From assembly GCF_033880585.1 (NCBI RefSeq), contig NZ_CP137624.1, positions 1,294,001-1,358,000 of the forward strand: 64,000 nt of DNA, read 5' to 3'. The position numbers were made by a program, and so were the translations under genes. Every line of letters starts with the position of its first letter. The stretch's first letter is position 1. Positions 31,714 through 40,534 of the stretch are shown here, piece by piece. The stretch is from Lysinibacillus louembei. Its GTDB lineage: Bacteria > Bacillota > Bacilli > Bacillales_A > Planococcaceae. The notes beneath the pieces are model-generated. The model was not told the origin of the DNA, did not search any database, and saw only the letters and a list, made by a program, of their open reading frames with translations.

Positions 31714-33135
31714 TTAATCTTTATGGTGACGATAAAAAGTAAAATGGCCTCGACCGTTTTTCTTTACATCGTATAATGCTGTATCTGCTTGCTGTAATAG
31801 AGCTGATAAAGGCTCTGCCGCGTTTACAATGGTTAAGCCAATGCTGAAGCTTAAATGAACAATTGTATTGTCATTTTCCACTGTTAGAGCACTCAAGCCT
31901 CGGTGCAGCGTTTCTGCAAAGTCTTCAAGCCGCTCACGCTCTTTACTAGAGCAAATTAGTAAAAATTCATCTCCACCGTAACGTGCAACGATGGCCTTTT
32001 TTTGTAAAGCAAAGGTTTTTAGCCTCGCGCCTACTGTTTTTAAAGCCTCGTCCCCAATTAAATGCCCATATGTATCATTAATTTGCTTGAAATAATCTAA
32101 ATCGATAATTGCGAGCAATGTATAGATCGATGCATCCAATTGCTGCAAAATTTTATTCGCCGCTGTCTCGAAATATTTTCGGTTATAAACATCTGTTAAA
32201 GGATCGATAGAGGTTTCATGCAAAATTTGATTGCGCTGAATATTCATTTCAGCCTCTAAAGCATGTGCTGTTTCTTGCTCATCAAGTAAATCATTTAAAA
32301 CCTTTACTTGCATTTTAAACATTTCGATTAAGTCAGGGTGATTGATTTTTTCCATACATTCACACATATATTGATAAGCGATAGCTTTCAATGAAGTATC
32401 CTTAAATGTATCTGTATAGAGCGCTAGAAGCTGAAATTCCTCAATGGCTCGTGCATAATCCCCCTACTTCATCAATAAATAGCCACAGTTTTGCAGAATA
32501 ACTCCTTTTTGATAGCTGGACATCGCATCCATATGCTGATAAACAACAGCATTAATGCTGTTAGTGATGGAAAAGCGCTTTAGTACGGTGTTTAAATAAA
32601 CTAAATCAACCATCATGCTATAAACAACGGATTCCTCTGCCTGTCCCTGCTCCACAGTCAGCTGCGCATAGAAAAAGGCTAGTTCTAAATAATCACAGGC
32701 GCGTTCATACTCGCCGACATTCATTAAATAGCTTGACATCGTGCCATACACACGGCGCTTTAAATTTGGGTCCGTTGTTTGTGCCCCATAGTTTAATGCT
32801 TTTTTTACATGGCGATGGACAATGCTATCAATTGAAGAGGAACCACTTTCCCATAAATTGACCGCACATAAATGAAACCAAATAGCACTTTCCACATTTT
32901 TATATTGCTCGATAAATGAATGAAATTCAGTTAGTGTTTCATGCGCACGTGCTGGTAAATCAATCAATCGATAGCTTTTTACTTTCATATCGTATAGCTT
33001 AGCTACAATAAAGCGCTCGTTATGTGATTTTGCTAAATCAATAGCCGTATCGACTTGTTCTACTACTTCTTTATATTTTTTATCATTAAATGCTCGTTGT
33101 ATATTTGAGAAAATAGCACTGATTTTGGAGGGCAT
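31714..33135 (-). pseudogene. TPR-GGDEF protein interrupted by an amber codon
   Basis: One frame from the ATG at 33135 (AGGTGAT before it) to 31714 is broken by a single TAG at 32464-32466. Upstream lie 223 residues of TPR-like helices ending CGYLLMK; directly downstream the frame resumes GDYARAIEEFQLLALYTD, and the two halves join into a normal TPR consensus if the stop is read as Gln (CAG to TAG). The downstream half contains a GGDEF domain: TDVYNRKYFE, IIDLDYFKQINDTYGH and YGGDEFLLI, intact. The TTG at 32391 might allow separate synthesis of the cyclase half, but it lacks a good ribosome binding site. Sequencing error or true nonsense mutation cannot be told apart here. Confidence 0.75.
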
Positions 33136-33254
33136 CTTATCACCTGCGTAAGTTGTATTTCCTATATTATACTGTAAAATTAATGGAGAGATTGTATTTT
33201 ATATAAATTTAATTAAATAATTAACGTTTAAAATGATTCAGTGGGTATCCTAAA

Positions 33255-33289
33255 TTTTATAAGGCTTGTATGCTAAAAGCCTTATAAAA
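33255..33289. other. 13-bp hairpin between divergent signalling genes
   Basis: TTTTATAAGGCTT (33255-33267) and AAGCCTTATAAAA (33277-33289) form a perfect stem around a nine-base loop. There is no T-tract on the plus strand. It lies in the 250-base gap between the TPR-GGDEF gene and the chemoreceptor and may be an operator or a leader structure. No gene is seen in the gap. Confidence 0.6.
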
Positions 33290-33385
33290 AAGCTAGGCAT
33301 AAAAAAGGATAAGTGATAGGCTAAGTGATATAGGATTGTCCCTTTTTGAATTTACATAATATTTTGATTTATAGGAGGGTGATTT

Positions 33386-35122
33386 ATGAAAGATAGTATT
33401 CAAAAAAAGATGACACTTTACTTTTCGATTATCGTATTGATTTTAGCTGTGCTTATTGCATGGACAACTTATCGCTCATCAATTCAGCTAGTTGAGCAAT
33501 CATTGAATGAAATTGCGAAAACAATTGCAGAGCAATCTGTGATGCAAATCGATATAGAGGAGTATATAAAAGAGATTGAGCTGGGAGTAACTGAACCAGA
33601 CTCATCCTATTATCTTGCATTGCGAGAGCAAATGAATAAGCATCGCCAAGCTACAGGATTGCGCTATTTATATACGATGGGGCGTGAGCAAACAGAGAAT
33701 GGCTATGATTATTTTTATATGGTTGATGGGCTACCAATAGGAGATGAAAATGAATCCTTGTTAGGAGAGTTAGAGGATAATGCAGATATTTTGCCAGATG
33801 TAGAAAAGGCATTTTCGACAGGTGCTACACAAATTTCTATGACAAGTGAAGGGAAGTATGGCTCACTTATTTCTTCCTATGTGCCAATGATATCACAATC
33901 AGGCGAGGTAATTGGAGTGATGGGAGCCGATTTAGATGCGACAGCGATTTATATGAACATGGCGCAGCAAAAGAGGAATTTATACCTTATTATAGCAGGT
34001 GCTTTACTAATTAGTATTATCATTGTTTATGCTTTAAGTCGCTATTTTGTATCACCTTTACGAAGCCTTGCACATCAGGTACATAAGGTTGGAGAAGGGG
34101 ATTTATCAGCAGACTTTTCAACGAAGCGCACAGATGAGGTTGGGACGGTAGCGAATGCTTTTCAAAAGATGACAGATAGCTTAAAGCCCGTGATTTCAGG
34201 TATTTCTCAGCATTCTACAACACTCGTTCAAATGTCCAAGGAGCAATTGAGCAATGCAGAGGAAATTAAGCAGGGTAATGAGACGGTTGCTCAAACGATG
34301 GTTAATTTGGCAGCTGGTGCGGAAGGACAGGCAGCGGCTACAGTAAAAATTGTTGAAACGGTTGAGGATTTCGCTAAGCAAATCGATTACACAAGTGATA
34401 AGGGAGATGCCTTAAATAAAGAGGCTGAGAGTGTTCTTGCTTTAACTGATGAAGGATTTAAGCAAATTACTGAAACAGAGCAGTATGTATCTATTTTGTA
34501 TAAAGGTGTAGAGAAATCGGTAGAACAGGTCAAGGCATTGGATGATGATGCCAAAAACATTTCAAGCTTAGTACAAGTTATAGAAGGCATAGCAGAGCAA
34601 ACAAACTTGCTAGCTTTAAATGCAGCGATTGAAGCAGCGCGCGCTGGAGAGCATGGCAAGGGCTTTGCGGTTGTGGCAGATGAGGTTCGTAAGTTGGCTG
34701 AAGAGGTGAAGAAGTCAGTCGGTAATATTGTCAGTATCGTTGGAGGAATTCAAGAGCAGTCAAGTGAGGTAGCTAAAGTATTAGAGTCAGGCTACGAGCA
34801 AGCGAGTAAAGGCACCGTCACATTGAAGGAGACCGGTTTTGTTTTTACTAATATTCATTCTGCAGTTAAGCAAATGCAGCAGCAAATTCAAGGGATTGCA
34901 CAGGATTTACAGCATATTTCCGAACGAGGTAATAGTATTCATAGCTCCATCGGTAATGTTGCTACAGCGACAGAGGATGCACAGGCTGGTATTGAAGGTA
35001 CATCAAGCCTTGTACAAAAATCAACGGTTTCGATGGCAGAGATTGTGCATAATTCAGAGGAGCTAACGAAAATTGCCTCTGAATTAAATCAGTTAATAGA
35101 AAGGTTTAAGGTTGAACAATGA
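33386..35122 (+). CDS. Methyl-accepting chemotaxis protein
   Basis: 578 residues: membrane segment at about 9-28, an extracytoplasmic sensor of about 165 residues with Cache-like features ([35 protein letters not shown]), second membrane segment at about 198-220, HAMP, and a long coiled-coil signalling domain whose tip reads [19 protein letters not shown] near residue 402. It should control CheA activity; ligand unknown. AGGAGGGTGA precedes the ATG. The stop overlaps the next acetyltransferase start (ATGA). Confidence 0.93.
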   Translation: MKDSIQKKMTLYFSIIVLILAVLIAWTTYRSSIQLVEQSLNEIAKTIAEQSVMQIDIEEYIKEIELGVTEPDSSYYLALREQMNKHRQATGLRYLYTMGREQTENGYDYFYMVDGLPIGDENESLLGELEDNADILPDVEKAFSTGATQISMTSEGKYGSLISSYVPMISQSGEVIGVMGADLDATAIYMNMAQQKRNLYLIIAGALLISIIIVYALSRYFVSPLRSLAHQVHKVGEGDLSADFSTKRTDEVGTVANAFQKMTDSLKPVISGISQHSTTLVQMSKEQLSNAEEIKQGNETVAQTMVNLAAGAEGQAAATVKIVETVEDFAKQIDYTSDKGDALNKEAESVLALTDEGFKQITETEQYVSILYKGVEKSVEQVKALDDDAKNISSLVQVIEGIAEQTNLLALNAAIEAARAGEHGKGFAVVADEVRKLAEEVKKSVGNIVSIVGGIQEQSSEVAKVLESGYEQASKGTVTLKETGFVFTNIHSAVKQMQQQIQGIAQDLQHISERGNSIHSSIGNVATATEDAQAGIEGTSSLVQKSTVSMAEIVHNSEELTKIASELNQLIERFKVEQ

Positions 35123-35616
35123 TAGAGATTAGAAAAGCAACTACGCAAGATGCAGCACAAATAGTGCAAGTAATGGCAGATGCTGAACAATCAGGCTTTA
35201 TGCTATTTTCACCTGGTGAACGTCAAATAACGGCAGAGGGGCTTGCGAAAATGATTGCCAACCTTAATAATGAGGTAAAATCTGGACTATTTATAGCACA
35301 AGAAGGAGAAGTGATTTTAGGCTATATGATTGTTCGCAATGACAATCCAGAGCGTATTGCACATAGAGCTTACTTAGTCATCGGCGTGCACAGTAATAGT
35401 CGAGGAAAAGGTGTTGGCAAGTCTTTGTTTAGTTTTGTCCTCAATTGGGCAAAGGAAGTTGGTCTACATCGGCTTGAATTAACGGTATTAGTGAAAAATG
35501 AGGCAGCTGTTCATTTGTATAAAAGGATGGGCTTTGAAATCGAAGGGATTAAAAAGCATTCTTTATATATTAATGGACAATATGAGGATGAATATTATAT
35601 GGTAAAATTGCTTTAA
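35119..35616 (+). CDS. GNAT N-acetyltransferase
   Basis: 165 residues. [21 protein letters not shown] holds the acetyl-CoA loop [31 protein letters not shown] is the C-terminal pattern. The start overlaps the chemoreceptor stop by four bases, so the genes are co-translated, though no functional link is evident. Substrate unknown. Confidence 0.9.
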   Translation: MIEIRKATTQDAAQIVQVMADAEQSGFMLFSPGERQITAEGLAKMIANLNNEVKSGLFIAQEGEVILGYMIVRNDNPERIAHRAYLVIGVHSNSRGKGVGKSLFSFVLNWAKEVGLHRLELTVLVKNEAAVHLYKRMGFEIEGIKKHSLYINGQYEDEYYMVKLL

Positions 35617-35653
35617 AATATATTGGCTAGCCTGTTAAAAGGAGAGAGAAGCA

Positions 35654-36025
35654 ATGGAAGCTTTTGCAGAGTATTTAGAGAAGATAGACAATGCGCAGCA
35701 ACGCGAACGAGTGGAAGAGGTGCTAACATGGATAGCAACAACATTTCCGAATTTAGGCACGAAAATTGCTTGGAATCAGCCGATGTTCACAGATCATGAT
35801 ACATTTATTATCGGCTTTAGTATTGCTAAGCAGCATATGGCAATAAGCCCAGAAAAAGAGGGAATTGTTCAATTTGCAGAGGCGATTAAAGAAGCTGGCT
35901 ACACACATACGGATAACTTATGGCGCATTAAGTGGGAGCAGCCTGTAGATTATGCGCTGTTAGAGAAAATTATTGATTACAATATTGCTGATAAGGCTGA
36001 TTGCGCTACGTTTTGGCGTAAATAG
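35654..36025 (+). CDS. DUF1801 protein, iron-chaperone (YdhG/Fra) type
   Basis: 123 residues. The sequence [41 protein letters not shown] and the end [21 protein letters not shown] match the YdhG/Fra family of frataxin-like iron chaperones (in B. subtilis, iron donation for Fe-S and heme biosynthesis). GGAGAG precedes the ATG. Stands alone with a terminator after it. Confidence 0.85.
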   Translation: MEAFAEYLEKIDNAQQRERVEEVLTWIATTFPNLGTKIAWNQPMFTDHDTFIIGFSIAKQHMAISPEKEGIVQFAEAIKEAGYTHTDNLWRIKWEQPVDYALLEKIIDYNIADKADCATFWRK

Positions 36026-36035
36026 TTAGGAAAGA

Positions 36036-36066
36036 GGGATGGCTGAGGTACGGCCATTCTTTTTTG
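36036..36066 (+). terminator. Short intrinsic terminator
   Basis: GGATGGC and GGCCATTC form a short stem around TGAGGTAC, followed by TTTTTT. Confidence 0.65.
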
Positions 36067-36081
36067 TACGGAGGATAAATA

Positions 36082-36918
36082 ATGTATAAAGTGAGAAAAA
36101 TTCAAGAGCTTATGGATGATACTATCCATCCAGAGCTTTTAGTACAATTAACTGAAGTGAAATGGCGACTAGATAGCAAAAAATATGAGGAATTATTTAT
36201 TGCAACAAAAGATTCAGTAGTAACAGGAATAGCAATGAGCTGGTTCAATGATTTTCACCCAATGGCAAAATATATACAATTTTTTGCGTTAGAGCCAATG
36301 CCAGCATTGCTTGAATCACTATTGCAGTCGCAAAAGAAAGTAGTATTTTCATGCTGGGAAGATGAACAGAGCAAAATCAAAATGGCGGAGCAAGCTGGCT
36401 TTCAGCTTTTTCGTCAAACATATATGGCAACGTTTTCGATTGCTGCGTTACTAGCGAAGCTAGAAAATATACAGGCTATACCTCAAATAACTGCATTAGC
36501 ACAAATTTTACAGCATCAACGAGAGCCTTTTTTCTCAGCATTAAAAAGAAATTATGAGGAAACACATATACATAATCCAGCACAAAATTTCTCATGGCAG
36601 GAATGGGAGGAATTTTTGTTTGATGATGAGGTCGATACAGAGTTAAGTGGCGTGTTGGTAGAGGATGAGCAAATAACAGGATATATTATGCTGCACGCTG
36701 TAACTGAGAAGCATTATGAAATAGGCTGGGTCGGACAAAGTGGAGAAGTACATATACAAGCATTACTCAAGCGACAACTATTGGAGCTACAGAAGAAGGG
36801 AATTCAAACTGTAGAAATTGAAGTGGACACGACCGATTGGCATGCGAGGGCGTTGTTTCGTTTTATTGATTTGCAGCAGGTTAGGAGTTGGAATTCTTAT
36901 ATATTGGAAGCTATTTAG
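36082..36918 (+). CDS. GNAT-like protein, 278 residues
   Basis: Two GNAT-like halves. The N-terminal half has YEELFIATKDSVVTGIAMSW and a degenerate fold; the C-terminal half reads DTELSGVLVEDEQITGYIMLH and VEIEVDTTDWHARALFRFI, like the last strands of a GNAT domain, but the classical Q/R-x-x-G-x-G/A loop is not evident (the corresponding part is GWVGQSGEVHIQALLKRQL). It may be a diverged or non-catalytic member. CGGAGGA precedes the ATG. Confidence 0.7.
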   Translation: MYKVRKIQELMDDTIHPELLVQLTEVKWRLDSKKYEELFIATKDSVVTGIAMSWFNDFHPMAKYIQFFALEPMPALLESLLQSQKKVVFSCWEDEQSKIKMAEQAGFQLFRQTYMATFSIAALLAKLENIQAIPQITALAQILQHQREPFFSALKRNYEETHIHNPAQNFSWQEWEEFLFDDEVDTELSGVLVEDEQITGYIMLHAVTEKHYEIGWVGQSGEVHIQALLKRQLLELQKKGIQTVEIEVDTTDWHARALFRFIDLQQVRSWNSYILEAI

Positions 36919-36919
36919 A

Positions 36920-36954
36920 AAAAGATGTCCCTGAAATATCTAGGGACATCTTTT
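36920..36954. terminator. Bidirectional terminator
   Basis: AAAAGATGTCCCT (36920-36932) and AGGGACATCTTTT (36942-36954) form a 13-bp perfect stem with A and T flanks suited to both strands. Confidence 0.92.
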
Positions 36955-37439
36955 CATTCTGATTGAATCGGCTTTTCAAGCATAGATAACGGGATTTTTT
37001 TATCCAGTAATTTTAAATCATGCTCGGTTAAAAGTAGCAGTAAATTATCTCCAAAATCTTGTGAGCTATACATGTCATTTCCGAAATGATCAACAATATT
37101 GATATGGAAAAAAGGCGTGATTTTCTCAGGCATGTCAGCTGTATTTTCCAATACTTTTCTTTGAATACTTGGTGTAATAGAGGTAGTTAAAATCATCAAG
37201 CCATGTGAATCCATACTTAATGCTTCATAGGATTGAAGAAAAAAATTTACCCCATGACTAGAATATCCTTTATCGCTATGGCTATTATCTGCCTCCCAAT
37301 ATTTAAGAGAAATTTTATGCCCCTTTTTTAAAAAGAATTCTGTTAAAGTATACCAAGCTTTCTTGATTTCCCGTTGTCGCTGGATGTACTGATCTTGTTC
37401 CATTTGCCTATTACTAGTATCTAAGCGAAAGTTGTACAT
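36954..37439 (-). CDS. Hypothetical protein, 161 residues
   Basis: Soluble, unrecognised. The ATG at 37439 follows GGAGGT and is preferred to an in-frame start 33 bases upstream. Features: an N-terminal region with many Gln/Arg residues (RQMEQDQYIQRQREIKKAW), a middle part DKGYSSHGVNFFLQSYEAL, and FFHINIVDHFGNDMYSSQDFG. The alternating pattern suggests an alpha/beta cytosolic domain. Divergent from a 43-residue gene. Confidence 0.78.
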   Translation of the reverse strand: MYNFRLDTSNRQMEQDQYIQRQREIKKAWYTLTEFFLKKGHKISLKYWEADNSHSDKGYSSHGVNFFLQSYEALSMDSHGLMILTTSITPSIQRKVLENTADMPEKITPFFHINIVDHFGNDMYSSQDFGDNLLLLLTEHDLKLLDKKIPLSMLEKPIQSE

Positions 37440-37525
37440 TTTTTTACCTCCATTAAAGAGAAAGTAGTTCATTCATCTGAATAAAGTATAACAAAATGGA
37501 AACTCTAGTAGTGGAGGTGAGCCAT

Positions 37526-37657
37526 ATGGAAAAGAAGCAAAATCCACAAAATGAGGAGTTTGCGCAAGATTTGAGTCCAGATGATTTAGATACGCGCAAC
37601 GATAAAGAAATGACAGAAGAGCAAAAAAATAATACCCCTCAAAATCCGCCTCGCTAA
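37526..37657 (+). CDS. 43-residue hydrophilic protein
   Basis: GGAGGTGAG lies before an ATG that opens a 43-codon frame (MEKKQNPQNEEFAQDLSPDD start). The product is highly charged, rich in Asn, Gln, Glu and Asp, without hydrophobic core, and ends in NPPR. It is probably unstructured, like many small sporulation or stress proteins of Bacillales. A perfect terminator follows immediately, which supports expression. Function unknown. Confidence 0.75.
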   Translation: MEKKQNPQNEEFAQDLSPDDLDTRNDKEMTEEQKNNTPQNPPR

Positions 37658-37664
37658 AAATATA

Positions 37665-37696
37665 AGTAGCTATCTGAACGCCTTCAGATAGCTACT
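37665..37696. terminator. Bidirectional terminator
   Basis: AGTAGCTATCTGAA and TTCAGATAGCTACT form a 14-bp perfect stem with a four-base loop, between the 43-residue gene and the converging YitT-family gene. Confidence 0.92.
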
Positions 37697-37705
37697 TTGA
37701 ATTGA

Positions 37706-38542
37706 TTAAGATTTCGATAACTCAATGAAGCCTTCTCCAAATACATCACGCACATCATGAATTGCGATAAAGGCACTTGGGTCAACTTTTTTGACGATAT
37801 TTTTGAGTTTAATAACCTCTTGTCGGCTAATAATAATATAAAGAACTTCCTTTTGTTCCTTCGTATAATAACCGTGACCTGCCAGAACAGTTACACCGCG
37901 ATTCATTTTAGTGCTCACTTGGTCTGCAATTTCATTTGGCTTTTTCGAAATGATTGTGACAGCCTTTTGTGTATTAATCCCTTCAATAACAAACTCCATT
38001 ACTTTCGTTCCGATATAGAGCATCATAATTGTTAGCATCAATGCTTCTGCACCAATAATGAAGTAGGAAGAAAAGACAACGATTAAATCAAAAAATAGTA
38101 GACCATAGCTCATGTTCCAGCCAAGGAATTTGTTTGTCATACGTGCTAAAATCGTTGTACCTGCTGTTGTACCGCCAACTCGGATAATTAAACCGATACC
38201 AATACCTACAAAAACGCCACCAAAAATAGCATTAATAATGATTTCATCTGACTGCACAGACCAAGTTTCTGTTAAATGTAAGAACAAGGAGATGAATATC
38301 GTTGCAATGATTGTGTAAATAGTCGTTCGTTTACTCAGGAAACGGTACCCTAAAATAATGAGTATACCGTTAATAATAAAGCTGACAATACTAGGTGACC
38401 AGCCTAATGTATAGTAAAGAATAATTGTGACCCCTGTGACTCCACCTTCGCCCAAATCATTTGGGATAACGAATAAGTTAATTGCGAGCGCAAAAAGGAA
38501 TGCACCAAATAACATAATTAAAATATCTCTTGCAAATTTCAT
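37706..38542 (-). CDS. YitT-family membrane protein
   Basis: 278 residues: five to six membrane segments in the N-terminal 200 residues, with the family pattern LFVIPNDLGEGGVTGVTIIL and GGVFVGIGIGLIIRVGGTTAGTTIL, then a cytoplasmic DUF2179 domain (KKPNEIADQVSTKMNRGVTVL, YYTKEQKEVLYIIISRQEV). These proteins are widespread in Firmicutes; function is not established. The ATG at 38542 with GGTGTGAT before it is preferred to the upstream start. Confidence 0.92.
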   Translation of the reverse strand: MKFARDILIMLFGAFLFALAINLFVIPNDLGEGGVTGVTIILYYTLGWSPSIVSFIINGILIILGYRFLSKRTTIYTIIATIFISLFLHLTETWSVQSDEIIINAIFGGVFVGIGIGLIIRVGGTTAGTTILARMTNKFLGWNMSYGLLFFDLIVVFSSYFIIGAEALMLTIMMLYIGTKVMEFVIEGINTQKAVTIISKKPNEIADQVSTKMNRGVTVLAGHGYYTKEQKEVLYIIISRQEVIKLKNIVKKVDPSAFIAIHDVRDVFGEGFIELSKS

Positions 38543-38659
38543 CAATTTTATCACACCACCATTTATCATAAGATTTTCTAGTAAATACTATAACAAGTTT
38601 GTGCTCTTTTTAATACCCTTGCCATGATAGTTGATGAATTTGAAGTATTGCGACATTTT

Positions 38660-38732
38660 ATCTTGGTTCAGCAGAAGCCCCTAAGAGCAAGCTTGAAAAA
38701 ATCTGGACGAGAGTTAGCCGAGGTGTAATTGA
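38660..38732. repeat. Degraded dispersed repeat
   Basis: GGTTCAGCAGAAGCCCCTAA, then AAGCTTGAAAAAATCTGGAC and GAGTTAGCCGAGGTGTAATT. The parts match, with changes, the segments at 26.0 and 47.7 kb (GAATTCAGCAGAAAACGCC; AAAAAATCCGGACGCAATTA). It lies between the YitT gene promoter and the 3' end of the next minus-strand gene. Confidence 0.55.
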
Positions 38733-39419
38733 TTATTTTAATATTAATGGCAAAAAGGCATAGTCTCCATCTCGAATAATATCGCCTTGTTGAATGTCAA
38801 TGGGATGTTTAAAAATAGGTCCATCAATGACTGTTGTATGGAACTCACCGCTCTCTCCGCAAGGATCGATTCCACGTTCTTTTAATTCTTGTACATAGTC
38901 ATATGTTAAAACTTTCCCTAAATCACTCTCTAACATACCAAATTTTAAGTTAACTGTTGTAATAAGTGTTTTAAAGCCTAGGCTAATAAAGCGGTCAACC
39001 ACTTCTGAATGATCCACTTCCCATAAAGGCATACCGAGCTTTAATTCAGCGATATTTGCGACTTTCTCATGCCAGCAGCCATGCTCAGGCATATCAAGAT
39101 CACCCGTTACAAGAGCCTGTGCACCAAGCTCCTTCATTTTCTTTAATGTGTTAATAAACGTTGCTTCATAATCCTCCCAGCTTGTTGCAGCTGGATAAAG
39201 CGGTAATCCAATTGCATCGGCTTGTGCTTTCACCAAGTCGATTGTCATTCCATGAGAGCGAGAGCGTGCGCCATCTTCTTCAAGCACGCTAATTAAACCA
39301 ATCGCTTCTCCAGTTTTCATTGCCTCATATAAGGCGAGTGTGCTGTCTTTACCTCCGCTGTATGAGGCAACGAATTTTTGACCTTCTGCGCCAGTTTTCC
39401 ATTGTTTTGCGTTTGTCAT
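38733..39419 (-). CDS. Dph6-related ATP pyrophosphatase (diphthine-ammonia ligase family)
   Basis: 228 residues. The PP-loop SYSGGKDSTLALYEA is near residue 19; EEDGARSRSHGM and ALVTGDLDMPEHGCWHEKVA follow, and GIDPCGESGEFHTTVIDGP near residue 185 is the Dph6-type signature. Eukaryotic Dph6 amidates diphthine on EF2; bacteria lack diphthamide, so the substrate here is different and unknown. The ATG at 39419 has AAAGGAGC upstream. Divergent from a palindrome-controlled operon. Confidence 0.88.
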   Translation of the reverse strand: MTNAKQWKTGAEGQKFVASYSGGKDSTLALYEAMKTGEAIGLISVLEEDGARSRSHGMTIDLVKAQADAIGLPLYPAATSWEDYEATFINTLKKMKELGAQALVTGDLDMPEHGCWHEKVANIAELKLGMPLWEVDHSEVVDRFISLGFKTLITTVNLKFGMLESDLGKVLTYDYVQELKERGIDPCGESGEFHTTVIDGPIFKHPIDIQQGDIIRDGDYAFLPLILK

Positions 39420-39486
39420 ATTTATTGCTCCTTTAATTTCGTCATGAGGCTATTTTAGCATGGTGACAACTTTCTTTAAATATAAT

Positions 39487-39546
39487 TTGACAAATTGTAT
39501 ACATATGTATACAATTTAAAATATTATAACGTATACAAATGTATAC
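39487..39546 (+). promoter_or_regulatory. Sigma-A promoter embedded in a 26-bp palindrome, with a second operator
   Basis: TTGACA (39487-39492), a 17-base spacer and TACAAT (39510-39515) form a near-consensus promoter. The spacer and -10 are covered by a perfect 26-bp palindrome at 39492-39517, whose core is TTGTATACATATGTATACAA. A second dyad, GTATACA-aa-TGTATAC (39531-39546), sits between the start point and the ribosome binding site. The repeated GTATAC core implies a dimeric repressor bound at both. Confidence 0.8.
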
Positions 39547-39562
39547 AAAAGGAGCGATAAAT

Positions 39563-39904
39563 ATGAGACATGAACATTTTCATAGAGGAGAATTTCAACG
39601 AGGTGGTAGAGGAGGCATGCATCGAGGGGAGCATCGACGTGGTGCAAGAGAGGAGATATCACGTGGTCCTAAAACATTTCGACGAGGGCGAGCTGTGACA
39701 TTTTTAGAGCAGCTGACAATTAAACGCACGACGATTGCACAGCAATTAGAGCAACCAGAATTTCAATCGATTCAGCAAATATTAATTGGCGAGCTAAAAG
39801 CACTTGATATGGTCATTAACGAATTTACACAGCTATTTGAAATACATGCTGATGAAATTCAAGGGGATGAAGCTAAGGAGCAGCAAAATGATGAAGCAAA
39901 TTAA
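39563..39904 (+). CDS. Small His/Arg/Gly-rich protein, candidate regulator
   Basis: 113 residues in two parts. Residues 1-45 are rich in His, Arg and Gly (RHEHFHRGEFQRGGRGG; HRRGAREE) and look disordered, nucleic-acid or metal-binding. Residues 45-95 form helices: FRRGRAVTFLEQLTIKRTT, EFQSIQQILIGELKALDMVI, then NEFTQLFEIH. I recall similar short proteins in Bacillales but know no function; the helical part resembles the dimer arm of PadR/MarR-type proteins. The ATG at 39563 has AAAAGGAG eight bases before it. It heads an operon with an O-methyltransferase, under the palindromic promoter, which it might bind. Confidence 0.8.
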   Translation: MRHEHFHRGEFQRGGRGGMHRGEHRRGAREEISRGPKTFRRGRAVTFLEQLTIKRTTIAQQLEQPEFQSIQQILIGELKALDMVINEFTQLFEIHADEIQGDEAKEQQNDEAN

Positions 39905-40526
39905 TCAATACATTGATGCCACCTTTTCAACAGAGGACGCACTTTTAGCAGACGTTGCAGCAGCTATCGAAGAAAACGGCATGCCTGCTATTTCGGTATC
40001 ACCATCATCAGGTAAATTGCTAACATTGCTTGTTTCAATAACTGGTGCAAAAAGGGTGCTTGAAATTGGGGCGCTTGATGGCTATAGCGGTATTTATATT
40101 GCGAGAGGCTTCAAGGAGAGCGGAACATTAACCTCCTTAGAGCTAGAGGAGCATTATGCCGAGCTAGCTCATAAACATTTGATAAAGGCAGGCTTCGAGA
40201 AGCAAGTGACCTATCATACAGGTGCAGCATTACAAAGTCTTGAAAAGCTTGCGCTAAATAATGAGAAGTTCGATTTTTTCTTTATTGATGCTGATAAAGA
40301 AAATTATGAGCATTACTTACAATATTGCATTCAATTAGCAGAGCCAGGTACGTTAATTGTTACGGATAATGTGCTAGCTGGGGGGAGTGTAGCGAGTGCT
40401 GAGGCAAAGCAAAAGCGCTACACAGAAGTAATGAAAAGGTTTAATAAAAAAGTAGCGCAGCATCCACGACTAGAATCGGTGCTCGTTCCACTCGGTGATG
40501 GAATGACATTATCAAGAGTAAAATAA
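39888..40526 (+). CDS. O-methyltransferase (YrrM-like, class I SAM-dependent)
   Basis: 212 residues. Motif I for S-adenosylmethionine is RVLEIGALDGYSGIYIA, with LTSLELEEHYAELA after it and FDFFFIDADKENYEHYL as the metal-binding/post-I motif of the catechol O-methyltransferase-like family; VTDNVLAGGSV follows. It probably methylates a catechol or related hydroxyl compound or a tRNA hydroxyuridine (TrmR/YrrM is a family member). The start at 39888 follows AAGGAG and overlaps the upstream gene by 17 bases. Confidence 0.9.
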   Translation: MMKQINQYIDATFSTEDALLADVAAAIEENGMPAISVSPSSGKLLTLLVSITGAKRVLEIGALDGYSGIYIARGFKESGTLTSLELEEHYAELAHKHLIKAGFEKQVTYHTGAALQSLEKLALNNEKFDFFFIDADKENYEHYLQYCIQLAEPGTLIVTDNVLAGGSVASAEAKQKRYTEVMKRFNKKVAQHPRLESVLVPLGDGMTLSRVK

Positions 40527-40534
40527 GATAGTAA

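Noticed and set aside
31714-32391. Separate GGDEF gene starting at TTG 32391
   Set aside because: The start has no convincing ribosome binding site, and the frame joins perfectly to the upstream TPR part across a single stop.
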